Assembly: GCA_003217035.1 (NCBI GenBank)
Contig: QCHV01000001.1
Coordinates: 62,001 to 126,000 of the forward strand
DNA: 64,000 nt
Direction of reading: 5' to 3'
Source of the DNA: Prochlorococcus sp. AG-402-G22
Lineage (GTDB): Bacteria > Cyanobacteriota > Cyanobacteriia > PCC-6307 > Cyanobiaceae
Shown: piece after piece, positions 47,254-56,972 of the stretch
Layout: each line of letters starts with the position of its first letter
Numbering within the stretch: the first letter of the stretch is position 1
Position numbers and translations under genes: made by a program
The notes under the pieces: generated by a model
What the model was told of the DNA's origin: nothing
The model's input: only the letters and a program-made list of their open reading frames with translations
Database searches by the model: none

Positions 47254-47937
47254 ATGACCGTTTCTGCTCCTTACTACGGGGATTCTTCAGTACTAAGAAC
47301 TCCTCCCCCCGATCTCCCGTCATTACTTCTCAAAGAAAGAATTGTTTACCTTGGACTCCCATTGTTCTCAGATGATGAGGCCAAAAGGCAATTGGGAATG
47401 GATGTTACTGAGTTAATCATTGCTCAACTTCTTTTTCTTGAGTTTGATGATCCAGATAAACCTATTTATTTCTATATAAATTCCACAGGGACAAGCTGGT
47501 ATACAGGAGATGCCATAGGTTTTGAAACAGAAGCCTTTGCTATTTGCGACACGATTAGCTATATAAAACCTCCTGTTCACACTATTTGCATCGGTCAAGC
47601 AATGGGAACTGCTGCAGTGATTCTTTCTGCAGGAACAAAAGGCCAAAGAGCAGCCCTCCCACATTCATCTATAGTTCTTCATCAACCAAGAAGCGGTGCA
47701 CAAGGCCAAGCAACAGATATTCAAATTCGCGCCAAAGAAGTTATTCACAACAAACAAGCAATGCTTGAGATCCTTTCAAAAAACACTGGTAGAAGTGTTG
47801 AGCAATTAACCAAAGATTCAGACAGAATGAGCTATTTAAATCCTGCTGAAGCAGTTGAATACGGTCTCATAGATAGAGTTCTTAGTAGCCGAAAAGACTT
47901 ACCCAAAAGTTCTGACATCAAGCTGCCAAATTCTTAA
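47254..47937 (+). CDS. clpR: ClpR, inactive ClpP-like protease subunit
   Basis: 227 residues with the ClpP fold. At the position of the catalytic Ser motif the sequence is TICIGQAMGTAAVILSAG (near residues 110-127), so Ser is replaced by Gly; the His motif LPHSSIVLHQP is kept; the third (Asp) region reads DRMSYLNP. It is a non-catalytic ring subunit that pairs with the ClpP encoded next. It has an N-terminal extension of about 20 residues. Sole spacing to clpP is 63 bp. Confidence 0.93.
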   Translation: MTVSAPYYGDSSVLRTPPPDLPSLLLKERIVYLGLPLFSDDEAKRQLGMDVTELIIAQLLFLEFDDPDKPIYFYINSTGTSWYTGDAIGFETEAFAICDTISYIKPPVHTICIGQAMGTAAVILSAGTKGQRAALPHSSIVLHQPRSGAQGQATDIQIRAKEVIHNKQAMLEILSKNTGRSVEQLTKDSDRMSYLNPAEAVEYGLIDRVLSSRKDLPKSSDIKLPNS

Positions 47938-48000
47938 AAATCATGTCTCCTTAAAATTTTTCAATAAATTCTTACTCTCCACTTTAATTATTTTTTTATT

Positions 48001-48603
48001 ATGCCAATAGGTACCCCAAGTGTCCCCTATAGACTCCCAGGGAGTCAATTTGAACGATGGGTAGATATATATACAAGACTTGGTGCAGAAAGGATCCTTT
48101 TCCTTGGTCAAGAAGTAAATGATGGAGTCGCGAACAGTCTTGTTGCTCAAATGCTTTATCTTGACTCTGAGGACAGCACGAAACCAATTTATTTGTATAT
48201 CAATAGTCCAGGAGGCTCAGTAACTGCAGGCCTAGCTATTTTCGACACAATGAAATATGTCAAAAGTGATGTTGTGACAATATGCGTAGGTCTTGCGGCA
48301 TCTATGGGAGCATTCCTGTTGTCAGCGGGCACAAAGAATAAGCGTCTAGCATTGCCTCATAGCAGGATAATGATTCATCAACCTCTCGGTGGCACTTCTC
48401 AAAGACAAGCAAGCGATATTGAGATTGAAGCAAAAGAAATCCTGAGAATAAAAGAAATGCTCAATAAGTCATTAGCAGATATGACAGGTCAAAGCTTCGA
48501 GAAAATCGAGAAAGATACAGACAGGGACTACTTCCTTAGCGCTTCAGAAGCTCAAGCATATGGTTTGATTGACAAAGTTATCTGTCATCCCAGTGAGGCT
48601 TAG
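48001..48603 (+). CDS. clpP: ClpP protease, catalytic subunit (ClpP3 type)
   Basis: 200 residues. Catalytic Ser in [15 protein letters not shown], His in [14 protein letters not shown], Asp in [13 protein letters not shown], so active. In cyanobacteria the ClpP3-ClpR pair forms the essential mixed ring fed by ClpC. Gene order clpR-clpP supports the ClpP3 assignment. N-terminal [17 protein letters not shown] also fits. Confidence 0.93.
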   Translation: MPIGTPSVPYRLPGSQFERWVDIYTRLGAERILFLGQEVNDGVANSLVAQMLYLDSEDSTKPIYLYINSPGGSVTAGLAIFDTMKYVKSDVVTICVGLAASMGAFLLSAGTKNKRLALPHSRIMIHQPLGGTSQRQASDIEIEAKEILRIKEMLNKSLADMTGQSFEKIEKDTDRDYFLSASEAQAYGLIDKVICHPSEA

Positions 48604-48662
48604 TGATCTAATAGTCAAAATATTTCTTAGAATTATTTGAAACTTTTATTAGAAGCGTTTAG

Positions 48663-50719
<2,057 letters not shown>

Positions 50720-50730
50720 GCTCATTAAGA

Positions 50731-51405
50731 CTAGTATGCCCCTCTATCTAAGGGGAATAGCAAAACAAATATAGTTCGCACAATAATTTTAAAATCCATC
50801 AAAAGATTTCTAGATCTTACATATGTAAGGTCTAATTTAATTCTACGTTTATAACTCAATTTATTCCTACCGCTAACTTGCCAAAGTCCAGTTATACCAG
50901 GTTTTATAGAGTTCACTTCATTCATAAATTCCCCATAGCGTTCAATTTCATTTGAGACAATTGGTCTTGGCCCTACAACACTCATTTCTCCTTTAAAAAC
51001 ATTTATAAACTGTGGCAACTCATCCAAGCTAGATTGTCTAAGAAATTTTCCCACCGGGGTTATTCTAGGATCATTACGGATCTTAAAATCTCTCACAAAC
51101 TCTTCTTTAAAGGAAGGATTGTTTTCTAGTAAATTATTTAAAATGTCTTCTGCTTCAGAATGCATTGTTCTAAATTTTATACATCCAAAAGTCGACAGGT
51201 TTCGGCCTACTCTTTCTTGTACATAGAACACAGGTCCACTAGAACTTAATTTAACCATAAATGCTATTAGGATAAAAATAGGAAACCCAAAAGTTAAGAC
51301 AAGCAATGAAAAAACCAGATCTCCTATTCTTTTAAGACCTCTATCATAATGGTTCTGCTTTCTAATATTTTCCTCCTGAGAACTGGTTCTATATAAGTTC
51401 ATCAA
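50731..51405 (-). CDS. Sugar transferase (polyprenyl glycosylphosphotransferase)
   Basis: 224 residues: an N-terminal hydrophobic hairpin (LVFSLLVLTFGFPIFILIAF) followed by the bacterial sugar-transferase domain with FYVQERVGRNLSTFGCIKFRTM in two pieces, TPVGKFLRQSSLDELPQ and VGPRPI, ending with the GITGLWQVSGR motif. Starts polysaccharide chains by placing a sugar phosphate on undecaprenyl phosphate. It lacks the long membrane part of WbaP-like enzymes. Follows the glycosyltransferase gene on the same strand, 67 bp on. Confidence 0.88.
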   Translation of the reverse strand: MMNLYRTSSQEENIRKQNHYDRGLKRIGDLVFSLLVLTFGFPIFILIAFMVKLSSSGPVFYVQERVGRNLSTFGCIKFRTMHSEAEDILNNLLENNPSFKEEFVRDFKIRNDPRITPVGKFLRQSSLDELPQFINVFKGEMSVVGPRPIVSNEIERYGEFMNEVNSIKPGITGLWQVSGRNKLSYKRRIKLDLTYVRSRNLLMDFKIIVRTIFVLLFPLDRGAY

Positions 51406-51472
51406 TAAAAAAGAAATAACACATAAAGTTTAGCTCATTTGATTGTTTTATTATATAAATATTCTGAAAGCA

Positions 51473-52705
51473 CTAAATGGCACATTTATTTTTCTGGTAA
51501 TTCAAAAGGTGGGCTTGATATGCCTTGCTCAAGGCAGATCCAAATTTTTTTGAAAAGGCATTGGGACTAAAGTTTTGCGCCCATTCATTAATGCTTTCAG
51601 AGCTTATTTTCTTATATAGCTTATCTTCTTCAAACCAAGAGATTGCTTCTATCAAAGCTTTAACATCTTGGGATTGAAAAAGAACACCAGTAGACGAGGG
51701 AAGATTCTTAGAAGCACATTTAACAGTATCCAAAAGACCTCCTTGTGCAAATGCAATCACAGGAGCTCCTGCCGCCATCGCCTCAACCGGTGCAATCCCA
51801 AAGTCCTCGACTCCTGCGTATACATAAGCTCTACATCTTTCCATTAACTCCTCAACCTTTTGTTTGTTTTGATATCCAACAAACTTCACAAGAGGGCCTG
51901 CAATCTTTTCCACACTCTTTTTCTCAGGGCCTTCTCCTACAACTACTAAAGGTAAGCCAAGTGAATTAAATGCTCTTACAACAAGATCAACTCGTTTATT
52001 AGGAACAAGTCTACATAGACATAAATAATATTCATCTCTTTCTTTTCGGCAAGAAAATCGGTCCACGTTTACTGGAGGGTGAACCACCTCAGCCGTTCTT
52101 CCCCAATACTTAGCAATTCTTCTAGCAGTGAAACGAGAGTTTGCCAAAAAGCAATCAACTCTATTAGAACTCAATTGATCCCACTGTCGAAGCTTATGTA
52201 ATTCCCACCTAATCAAAGGGTCAAACCCTGCTTTGCTTAAAACAGATTGCTTTAGATAAACATTCATTTGATCCCAAGCATATCTAGCAGGCGTATGAAC
52301 ATAACTAAGGTGAAATTGATCAGGCGAAGTAAGCACTCCTTTTGCGACTAGATGACTGCTACTTATGACTAAAGGGAATTGACTCAAATCAAGCTGTTCA
52401 ATTGCATATGGAAGCAATGGTAAAAATTTCTGAACATGGTTAACTCCCAACCTGAAAGGGATTTTTTGTATCATGCTTGTCTTGATTGATCGGCCAAACA
52501 ACCAACTACTTCGGTTAGTACTTTCACTTTCTACCAAAGAAAATAGTTGTGCTTGACTACCTAATGAAGCTATGAACTTATCAAGAGATTGAACAACTTG
52601 CTCTGCACCTCCAACTGATCTGGAACAAAACCATTCATGAACAAGCGCTATGTCCTTTGGGAAATCATGGGGATCATTAAGAGCCAAATTTTTAACCTCT
52701 TTCAA
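51473..52705 (-). CDS. Glycosyltransferase family 4 (GT-B)
   Basis: 410 residues. N-terminal acceptor domain with VHEWFCSRSVGGAEQVVQSL; C-terminal donor domain with LCRLVPNKRVDLVVRAF, VVGEGPEKKSV and the E-x7-E motif in VEDFGIAPVEAMAAGAPVIAF. It adds a nucleotide-sugar-donated sugar to a lipid-linked or surface glycan; donor and acceptor unknown. Together with the sugar transferase it forms a small surface polysaccharide module. Confidence 0.86.
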   Translation of the reverse strand: MKEVKNLALNDPHDFPKDIALVHEWFCSRSVGGAEQVVQSLDKFIASLGSQAQLFSLVESESTNRSSWLFGRSIKTSMIQKIPFRLGVNHVQKFLPLLPYAIEQLDLSQFPLVISSSHLVAKGVLTSPDQFHLSYVHTPARYAWDQMNVYLKQSVLSKAGFDPLIRWELHKLRQWDQLSSNRVDCFLANSRFTARRIAKYWGRTAEVVHPPVNVDRFSCRKERDEYYLCLCRLVPNKRVDLVVRAFNSLGLPLVVVGEGPEKKSVEKIAGPLVKFVGYQNKQKVEELMERCRAYVYAGVEDFGIAPVEAMAAGAPVIAFAQGGLLDTVKCASKNLPSSTGVLFQSQDVKALIEAISWFEEDKLYKKISSESINEWAQNFSPNAFSKKFGSALSKAYQAHLLNYQKNKCAI

Positions 52706-52742
52706 ATAATGCTAATCAAATACTCTATTAAAAATTATAATT

Positions 52743-53180
52743 TCAAAGAAAAGATTGAGTCAAGTCACTACTAATAATGACAAGAGAAAATAAACCGCAT
52801 AGAAATGTCAGAAAAGTAACATAAGCAACATAGCCTTTTGCCCTAGGAAGCCTAAAATAAGAAGCAATTAAGATTAATAATACAATTAATCCTAAAGCCA
52901 ATAAAGATATTTCCGATATATAATCCAGCTTAAAGTCTAAATGCAATTTTTGATTTAGAAAATTTAATTGAGAATCAATAACTTGTCCAGACTGATGACT
53001 GAATAGAAGAATTGAAGTTAATAATGTTGAGCTTAATATACTAAGAATTACTAAAAAGCTGACAGGCTTTGTAAGCCTATTCATAGTCCTGTTAAAGCTT
53101 ATTAACAAAACAGCTACTATGGATGCTCCTGCTAAAGGGAAAAATGGTATCAACCAAGAAGCTCCTAATAATGAATGCAT
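52743..53180 (-). CDS. NdhF-like N-terminal domain protein (145 aa)
   Basis: 145 residues resembling only the first part of NDH-1 subunit 5 (NdhF): WLIPFFPLAGASIVAVLL, SFNRTMNRLTKPVS, FKLDYISEISLLALGLIVLL and a final helix before ISSDLTQSFL and stop. The complex I antiporter part with its lysine-bearing helices is absent. Three or four transmembrane helices remain. Its ATG overlaps the stop of the 37-residue gene upstream (TAATG), so it is co-translated and not random debris. Either a dedicated small subunit or a decayed ndhF copy. Confidence 0.7.
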   Translation of the reverse strand: MHSLLGASWLIPFFPLAGASIVAVLLISFNRTMNRLTKPVSFLVILSILSSTLLTSILLFSHQSGQVIDSQLNFLNQKLHLDFKLDYISEISLLALGLIVLLILIASYFRLPRAKGYVAYVTFLTFLCGLFSLVIISSDLTQSFL

Positions 53181-53293
53181 TAGCGTGCTTTTTTTGTAAA
53201 TACTGGACCAAGCTCCTTAATTAGTTCTGAAAGTCCTACTAAAGCAAGAACTACAAAAAAAGCCCCTAGAAAGGCCGGGATAAGATTTTCCAT
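53180..53293 (-). CDS. Small membrane protein (37 aa) upstream of NdhF-like gene
   Basis: 37 residues starting MENLIPAFLGAFFVVLALVG and ending SELIKELGPVFTKKAR. One helix, acidic/neutral N-terminus and basic C-terminus; similar in shape to small thylakoid subunits. The stop TAA overlaps the ATG of the NdhF-like gene, a tight coupling. I know no named family, but the arrangement suggests a partner in the same complex. Confidence 0.6.
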   Translation of the reverse strand: MENLIPAFLGAFFVVLALVGLSELIKELGPVFTKKAR

Positions 53294-53439
53294 GCCAAAG
53301 AGATATCTCAATTACGTCTTAGCAAGGAAAGAATTGAATGACCATATAAATTCATAGAAATTAGAAAGTTGTTACTACTATGGATAATTAGAACTGAACT
53401 GAAGGTATTAAACTAAAATATTGAATATTTTAAAATTTA

Positions 53440-53595
53440 ATGTTTGATTACTTTTGGATTCTTCTGATAGTTATTCTTCTTTCATTAATAGGGTTTAGAG
53501 TTTATATCGTGGAAAGGAGCTACATAAAATCCAACTCTTCTAAGATGATAAAGAAACTCAAGAAAAAATCTCGAAAAAGAAGAAAATACAAATAG
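53440..53595 (+). CDS. Small membrane protein with basic tail (51 aa)
   Basis: 51 residues: MFDYFWILLIVILLSLIGFR as a transmembrane helix, then VYIVERSYIKSN and a strongly basic tail (KKLKKKSRKRRKYK). The tail has 10 Lys/Arg in 14 residues, suited to nucleic acid, phospholipid or ribosome contact. 32 bp upstream of the hli gene on the same strand. No recognisable family. Confidence 0.55.
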   Translation: MFDYFWILLIVILLSLIGFRVYIVERSYIKSNSSKMIKKLKKKSRKRRKYK

Positions 53596-53627
53596 AATAC
53601 TAATCATAATCAATTAGATTTATAACC

Positions 53628-53879
53628 ATGACCGAATTCTCTGAAGGGCCAGAACTTATCCCAAATAAATCGAAAGAAAGTGAATACACTCAAAAGGTCG
53701 ATTTCAATGCAAAATGGCTAAACAATGAAGGCAGTGAAGTTGAGGAGGTTTTCGGGTTCAATGAAAATGCAGAGTTGGTTAACGGAAGGGCTGCTATGTT
53801 TGGCTTCTTAATGCTTGTAATTACTGAGATGGTTTTTGGAGGTCAAGCCACAACTCATAGTATATTTGGGATAGGTTAA
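53628..53879 (+). CDS. hli: High-light-inducible protein (HLIP)
   Basis: 83 residues. C-terminal half has FGFNENAELVNGRAAMFGFL, the chlorophyll-binding helix with Glu, Asn and Arg ligands of the LHC-like family, followed by MLVITEMVFGGQATTHSIFG. An N-terminal hydrophilic extension of about 45 residues. Binds chlorophyll and carotenoid to dissipate energy or protect photosystem assembly under light or nutrient stress. Part of a cluster of small genes. Confidence 0.9.
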   Translation: MTEFSEGPELIPNKSKESEYTQKVDFNAKWLNNEGSEVEEVFGFNENAELVNGRAAMFGFLMLVITEMVFGGQATTHSIFGIG

Positions 53880-53941
53880 TAATTAATCTAAGTTTTAGCC
53901 AGAAAACTATCTCTATTCTTAATTAACTCTGAGAAAGAACT

Positions 53942-54157
53942 ATGAAAAAAGAAGATTGGTTTGGGGTCGCATATGTAAGTATTTGGGTAATAATTTGGGG
54001 GACATTTGGATCCTTAATAGATTATCCATTACTAATAAATAACATTTACGAAGCAAGCTCATTAGGTCAACTAACAACATTCTTAGTAACAGCAATAATT
54101 TCAATTACTATTGCAGTAGCTCTATTCTCATTTTTCAGCAAGAAATTACTAAAATAA
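53942..54157 (+). CDS. Small two-helix membrane protein (71 aa)
   Basis: 71 residues: MKKEDWFGVAYVSIWVIIWG forms one helix, a second runs from LTTFLVTAIISITIAVALFS. ATG start after AACT; 62 bp after hli on the same strand. The W-rich first helix is compatible with a thylakoid location. Function unknown; probably co-expressed with hli. Confidence 0.65.
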   Translation: MKKEDWFGVAYVSIWVIIWGTFGSLIDYPLLINNIYEASSLGQLTTFLVTAIISITIAVALFSFFSKKLLK

Positions 54158-54193
54158 AGCAACAGTCAAGTTTATTATATTTAATAAAAAGAT

Positions 54194-54442
54194 CTAATAT
54201 TTATACCTCTTCAGAACCTTTGCTGGAGAAGTTTCAATGCTTTTTTGAAAAAGAAGCCATTGTCTAGTTTCAAGATCATGATCACAATCAACTATGACCT
54301 CAGGAGGATAGTTCATTTTCATATCAAAATGACATTGCTGATCAGCTTCAAAAGCAGAAGAATATCTTTGAGAATAAATAAGGCCAGTTACAATAAATAT
54401 TGACAAGATAAACACAATTAAAAAAGTCACTGCTACTTTCAT
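54194..54442 (-). CDS. Unknown protein with N-terminal anchor (82 aa)
   Basis: 82 residues: transmembrane segment near the start (VTFLIVFILSIFIVTGLIYS), then a polar domain with two cysteines (QQCHFDMKMNYPPEVIVDCD) that could form a disulfide outside the cytoplasm. Ends KVLKRYKY. Convergent with the 71-residue gene. No family recognised. Confidence 0.6.
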   Translation of the reverse strand: MKVAVTFLIVFILSIFIVTGLIYSQRYSSAFEADQQCHFDMKMNYPPEVIVDCDHDLETRQWLLFQKSIETSPAKVLKRYKY

Positions 54443-54508
54443 TTCTGGCTTTAATAATTGACTTTAAAAATACTAGCCGCTTATAGGATCACCAAACCCA
54501 ACAAATCA

Positions 54509-54685
54509 TCAATCGTCTATATCACATGCAAAATCACATTCAACTAACTCAGTGGCTTCAAGCTTACTAAGAATTCTAGCCATATCAACAGCAGAGAGTT
54601 CTCCATCATTACTCCACTTCAAAGTTGTTTTTCTTTGAAGAGAAGCTTTTGGCTTCTCAGAAGCGGGACTACCTATAGATTCCAT
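54509..54685 (-). CDS. Small KW-GEL protein (58 aa), unknown function
   Basis: 58 residues from ATG 54685: MESIGSPASEKPKASLQRK, then TTLKWSNDGELSAVDMARIL, SKLEATELVECDFACDIDD and TGA. The core KWxxxGELxxxDMxxIxxKL matches the 55-residue protein at 8541-8708. Two cysteines and many acidic residues at the end. Located 66 bp upstream of the 82-residue gene on the same strand. Function unknown; it is not a fragment of a larger protein as far as I can see. Confidence 0.65.
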   Translation of the reverse strand: MESIGSPASEKPKASLQRKTTLKWSNDGELSAVDMARILSKLEATELVECDFACDIDD

Positions 54686-54787
54686 ACCCCAAAACTGGTA
54701 TCAACGGATACATTTAACCCTAGAAAACTGTAAGTCCTGCAAAATCTTTAGCATTCTTCACGTCCAGAACTCATTCAGACATTCCAA

Positions 54788-54810
54788 CCAACTGTCACTG
54801 TGCCAGTTGG
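54788..54810. repeat. Inverted repeat upstream of the small RNA promoter
   Basis: CCAACTG (54788-54794) and CAGTTGG (54804-54810) are perfect inverted arms around 9 bases. No T-run follows. It may be a binding site or an end-of-transcript structure for upstream reverse-strand genes. Confidence 0.4.
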
Positions 54811-54814
54811 CCTA

Positions 54815-54858
54815 GTTGCAACAAGGCATGTTGCAACATTAATGCTATTGAACATAAT
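54815..54858 (+). promoter_or_regulatory. Promoter with paired palindromic octamer
   Basis: A -35-like TTGCAA (54831-54836) and a -10-like CATAAT (54853-54858) are 16 bp apart, giving a start near 54865. The self-complementary octamer GTTGCAAC occurs twice, at 54815-54822 and 54830-54837, 15 bp centre to centre, and the second copy covers the -35 box. This layout suits a repressor or activator binding as a dimer. The assignment rests on pattern alone. Confidence 0.5.
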
Positions 54859-54864
54859 AGAATC

Positions 54865-54956
54865 GTGAGGAGTTGAGCTTCTCTAAGGAGTCGAAACTAG
54901 GAAAGACTTCCTTATTGAATCTCAAAGAAGCCCTGCCTTTGGCAGGGCTTCTTTTT
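54865..54956 (+). ncRNA. Yfr2-family small RNA (candidate)
   Basis: About 92 nt. A stem AAGGAGTC (54885-54892) / GACTTCCTT (54905-54913, one bulged T) presents a 12-base loop GAAACTAGGAAA, which matches my memory of the conserved Yfr2-5 loop motif of marine cyanobacteria. It is followed by a Rho-independent terminator and preceded by a plausible promoter. No reading frame of note. Yfr2-type RNAs are abundant regulatory RNAs; targets here are not predictable. Confidence 0.65.
54924..54956 (+). terminator. Rho-independent terminator of the small RNA
   Basis: GAAGCCCTGCC (54927-54937) and GGCAGGGCTTC (54941-54951) form an 11-bp perfect stem with a TTT loop, extended by AAA/TTT, and are followed by five T. 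Strong and well placed to end the small RNA. Confidence 0.92.
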
Positions 54957-55177
54957 ATTTAAACTCAAATTTGAACGCAAATGATTAATATTGACAGTAA
55001 TTTCTTTTATGTCAGGCAAGTAAATCTCAAAGTAAAAACAAGCTCTCAATAGCTTTTGATCAATAAAGAGCTGTTATATAAAAAGGTCTTTTAGGGTTGA
55101 TCAAAGCTTAATGATAAAATTCTCTCTCCCAAAATGAGGGAATTTACTAGAAGAAGGTTCTCTGAATTTTCCATCCC
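54957..55177. other. Gene-free stretch after the small RNA
   Basis: 221 bases with no convincing gene. It contains a 6-base inverted repeat AGCTCT/AGAGCT about 55043-55074 with a long loop and a run of weak repeats before the reverse-strand gene at 55178, whose terminator may lie here. Nothing else seen. Confidence 0.3.
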
Positions 55178-55483
55178 CTACTTGCCAAAGTTAAAGATCC
55201 AATCTTTAAAGGCAGGTATATAGAAATAAAGACCTACAGCAATAAGAAGAAGCATATTCAAACCCACAACTGTAGAAGCAACAATAATTCTTTGCCTTTT
55301 CCCAGGCATTTTATATTCGAACCCACCAGGAAGTTTTAAAAGTACTTCTTGAGTGACTTCTTTATTTTCTGTCTTTGATCCTGCTGAGGCCTTCTTGGCT
55401 TTTTTTTGTTTAACTTTATCTGCTGAGGAGTCTAAATTTTGTGGTTTAGTATCTCCTCTAGAAGTTGAGCTTGAGTCTTCCAT
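55178..55483 (-). CDS. Unknown membrane-anchored protein (101 aa)
   Basis: 101 residues. The N-terminal half is a charged, low-complexity region (ADKVKQKKAKKASAGSKTEN), then LLKLPGGFEYKMPGKRQRI and a transmembrane helix (IVASTVVGLNMLLLIAVGLY) near residues 66-88. A short tail ends DWIFNFGK. Probably cytoplasmic N-terminus anchored at the C-terminal helix. No family recognised. Confidence 0.65.
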   Translation of the reverse strand: MEDSSSTSRGDTKPQNLDSSADKVKQKKAKKASAGSKTENKEVTQEVLLKLPGGFEYKMPGKRQRIIVASTVVGLNMLLLIAVGLYFYIPAFKDWIFNFGK

Positions 55484-55599
55484 TAGGTGATTTACTGCAT
55501 TTATCTACTAGAAGAAATAGCAGTAAAATGGCTCTAGTTCTAAACTCAATAGTAAAACTCAATAAATAAAGACCTCAAAAGTTTTATCTGGGAAAAGAC

Positions 55600-55959
55600 T
55601 CATAACAATTTACAAGCCTCTTCAACTTCATTCAATATTAGTAATGCTTCATTTTTGTTATTGGAAGAGTTGAGAATTATCATGATTAAATTGGCTTGCA
55701 AGCCAAGCAATTTTGTCTGACAAGAATATCTACCTTGAGAAGCAGCTTGAAACTGCAAAGCCTCTGCAGAAGTTAAAGCAAATCTACAAGTACTTAATTC
55801 TCCAAGCTTTATACACTTAGCTGTTAAAGATCGCAAAGAGTGATGATTACCTGCATAAGCATTATTTTCAAAGAAATTAAAAGCTAACATCATGGTGACG
55901 ATAATAAGTACTTTCCTGAGCACCTTTTTTATTGATTTGAGCTTGTAAATATTATTCAT
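55600..55959 (-). CDS. Unknown exported protein (119 aa)
   Basis: 119 residues. Basic start and hydrophobic segment (VLIIVTMMLAFNFFENN) followed by AYAGNH look like a signal peptide with cleavage after AYA. Mature part has four cysteines (AKCIKLGELSTCRF, RYSCQTKL, EEACKLL) that could form two disulfides. Helical, small. Starts 8 bp after the gluQ stop on the same strand, so it may be co-transcribed. No function known. Confidence 0.65.
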   Translation of the reverse strand: MNNIYKLKSIKKVLRKVLIIVTMMLAFNFFENNAYAGNHHSLRSLTAKCIKLGELSTCRFALTSAEALQFQAASQGRYSCQTKLLGLQANLIMIILNSSNNKNEALLILNEVEEACKLL

Positions 55960-55967
55960 ATCTTAGA

Positions 55968-56885
55968 CTATTCCTTATCGAGGAAACCTTTTTTTAATAA
56001 GTGGTCTAGATTTCTATTTTTCAATTCACTAAGCAAGTCCAAACTGGAAAGTTCGGAATCTTTAGGTACTAAATCTAATGAAGAGGCTAAAAAACCTATA
56101 GTTTTCGAGGCATTCATACCTTTAGACCTTAAATAATCTAAACCAAATCCTCCATTCCTTTTAGATAACTTTGTCCCATCTGTGTTTAACATAAGTGGAA
56201 TATGAGCATAGGAAATTGATCTCTGATTAAGAGCATCTAAAACAGCAAGTTGAGAAGATCTAGAAGCAGATAAATCATTCCCCCTAATGACCTGATTAAC
56301 TCCAAGAGTCAATTCATCAACTACGGTTGCCAAATGATATGCAATAACGCCATCTGCTCGTTTTAAAACTATGTCACCTGAACTCTTGGAAAAATTCTTA
56401 CTAACTTTTAGACGCAAACTAGGGCATTTTCCATTTTTTTTATCAAAGCCAAGCTCTAAGTTCCTACACTTACCTGAATAAATAGAAGTAGTTTGCTTAG
56501 TTAGAAGCTTTCTACTACAAAAACAAGCAAAAAGTTTATCTTGACTTTTTAAAAACGAAAGTGCAGAACTGTACAAAGCCTTCCTTTGACTTTGAAAAAT
56601 AATTGGTCCATCCCAAGTCAAACCTAGCCAAAGAAGATCTTGTTGAATCTTCTCTACTGCACCAGGGTAATTCCTTGGAGTATCAAGGTCATCAATTCTA
56701 AGGATCCACTTCCCAGAAGATCTACGTGCCTTTAGCCAAGAAATTAAAGCAGTACGAATATTACCTAAATGAAGTGGGCCTGATGGGGTAGGTGCAAACC
56801 GACCACAGTAGGCCTCTTCACTTAGAGAAGCACCAATTTCTAATGCCTCAGCAAGTAGGGAAGGGAGTGACGCACTAACCTTCAT
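55968..56885 (-). CDS. gluQ: Glutamyl-Q tRNA(Asp) synthetase
   Basis: Truncated glutamyl-tRNA synthetase that attaches Glu to queuosine in tRNA-Asp. HIGH-like motif TPSGPLHLGNIRTALISWL, DDLDTPRN after it, zinc-type cysteines (ACFCSRKLL, GKCRNLEL) and KLSKRNGGFGL in place of KMSKS. No anticodon-binding domain, which separates it from GltX. 305 residues from ATG 56885; the frame extends 13 codons further. Confidence 0.9.
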   Translation of the reverse strand: MKVSASLPSLLAEALEIGASLSEEAYCGRFAPTPSGPLHLGNIRTALISWLKARRSSGKWILRIDDLDTPRNYPGAVEKIQQDLLWLGLTWDGPIIFQSQRKALYSSALSFLKSQDKLFACFCSRKLLTKQTTSIYSGKCRNLELGFDKKNGKCPSLRLKVSKNFSKSSGDIVLKRADGVIAYHLATVVDELTLGVNQVIRGNDLSASRSSQLAVLDALNQRSISYAHIPLMLNTDGTKLSKRNGGFGLDYLRSKGMNASKTIGFLASSLDLVPKDSELSSLDLLSELKNRNLDHLLKKGFLDKE

Positions 56886-56972
56886 GGATTTAGAGACTTG
56901 GTTATCCCAAGCCCCTAAAAGCACAAAAGCTCAAGAGAGTAAGCAACACTTATAAAATTCCAATTAATGGAA

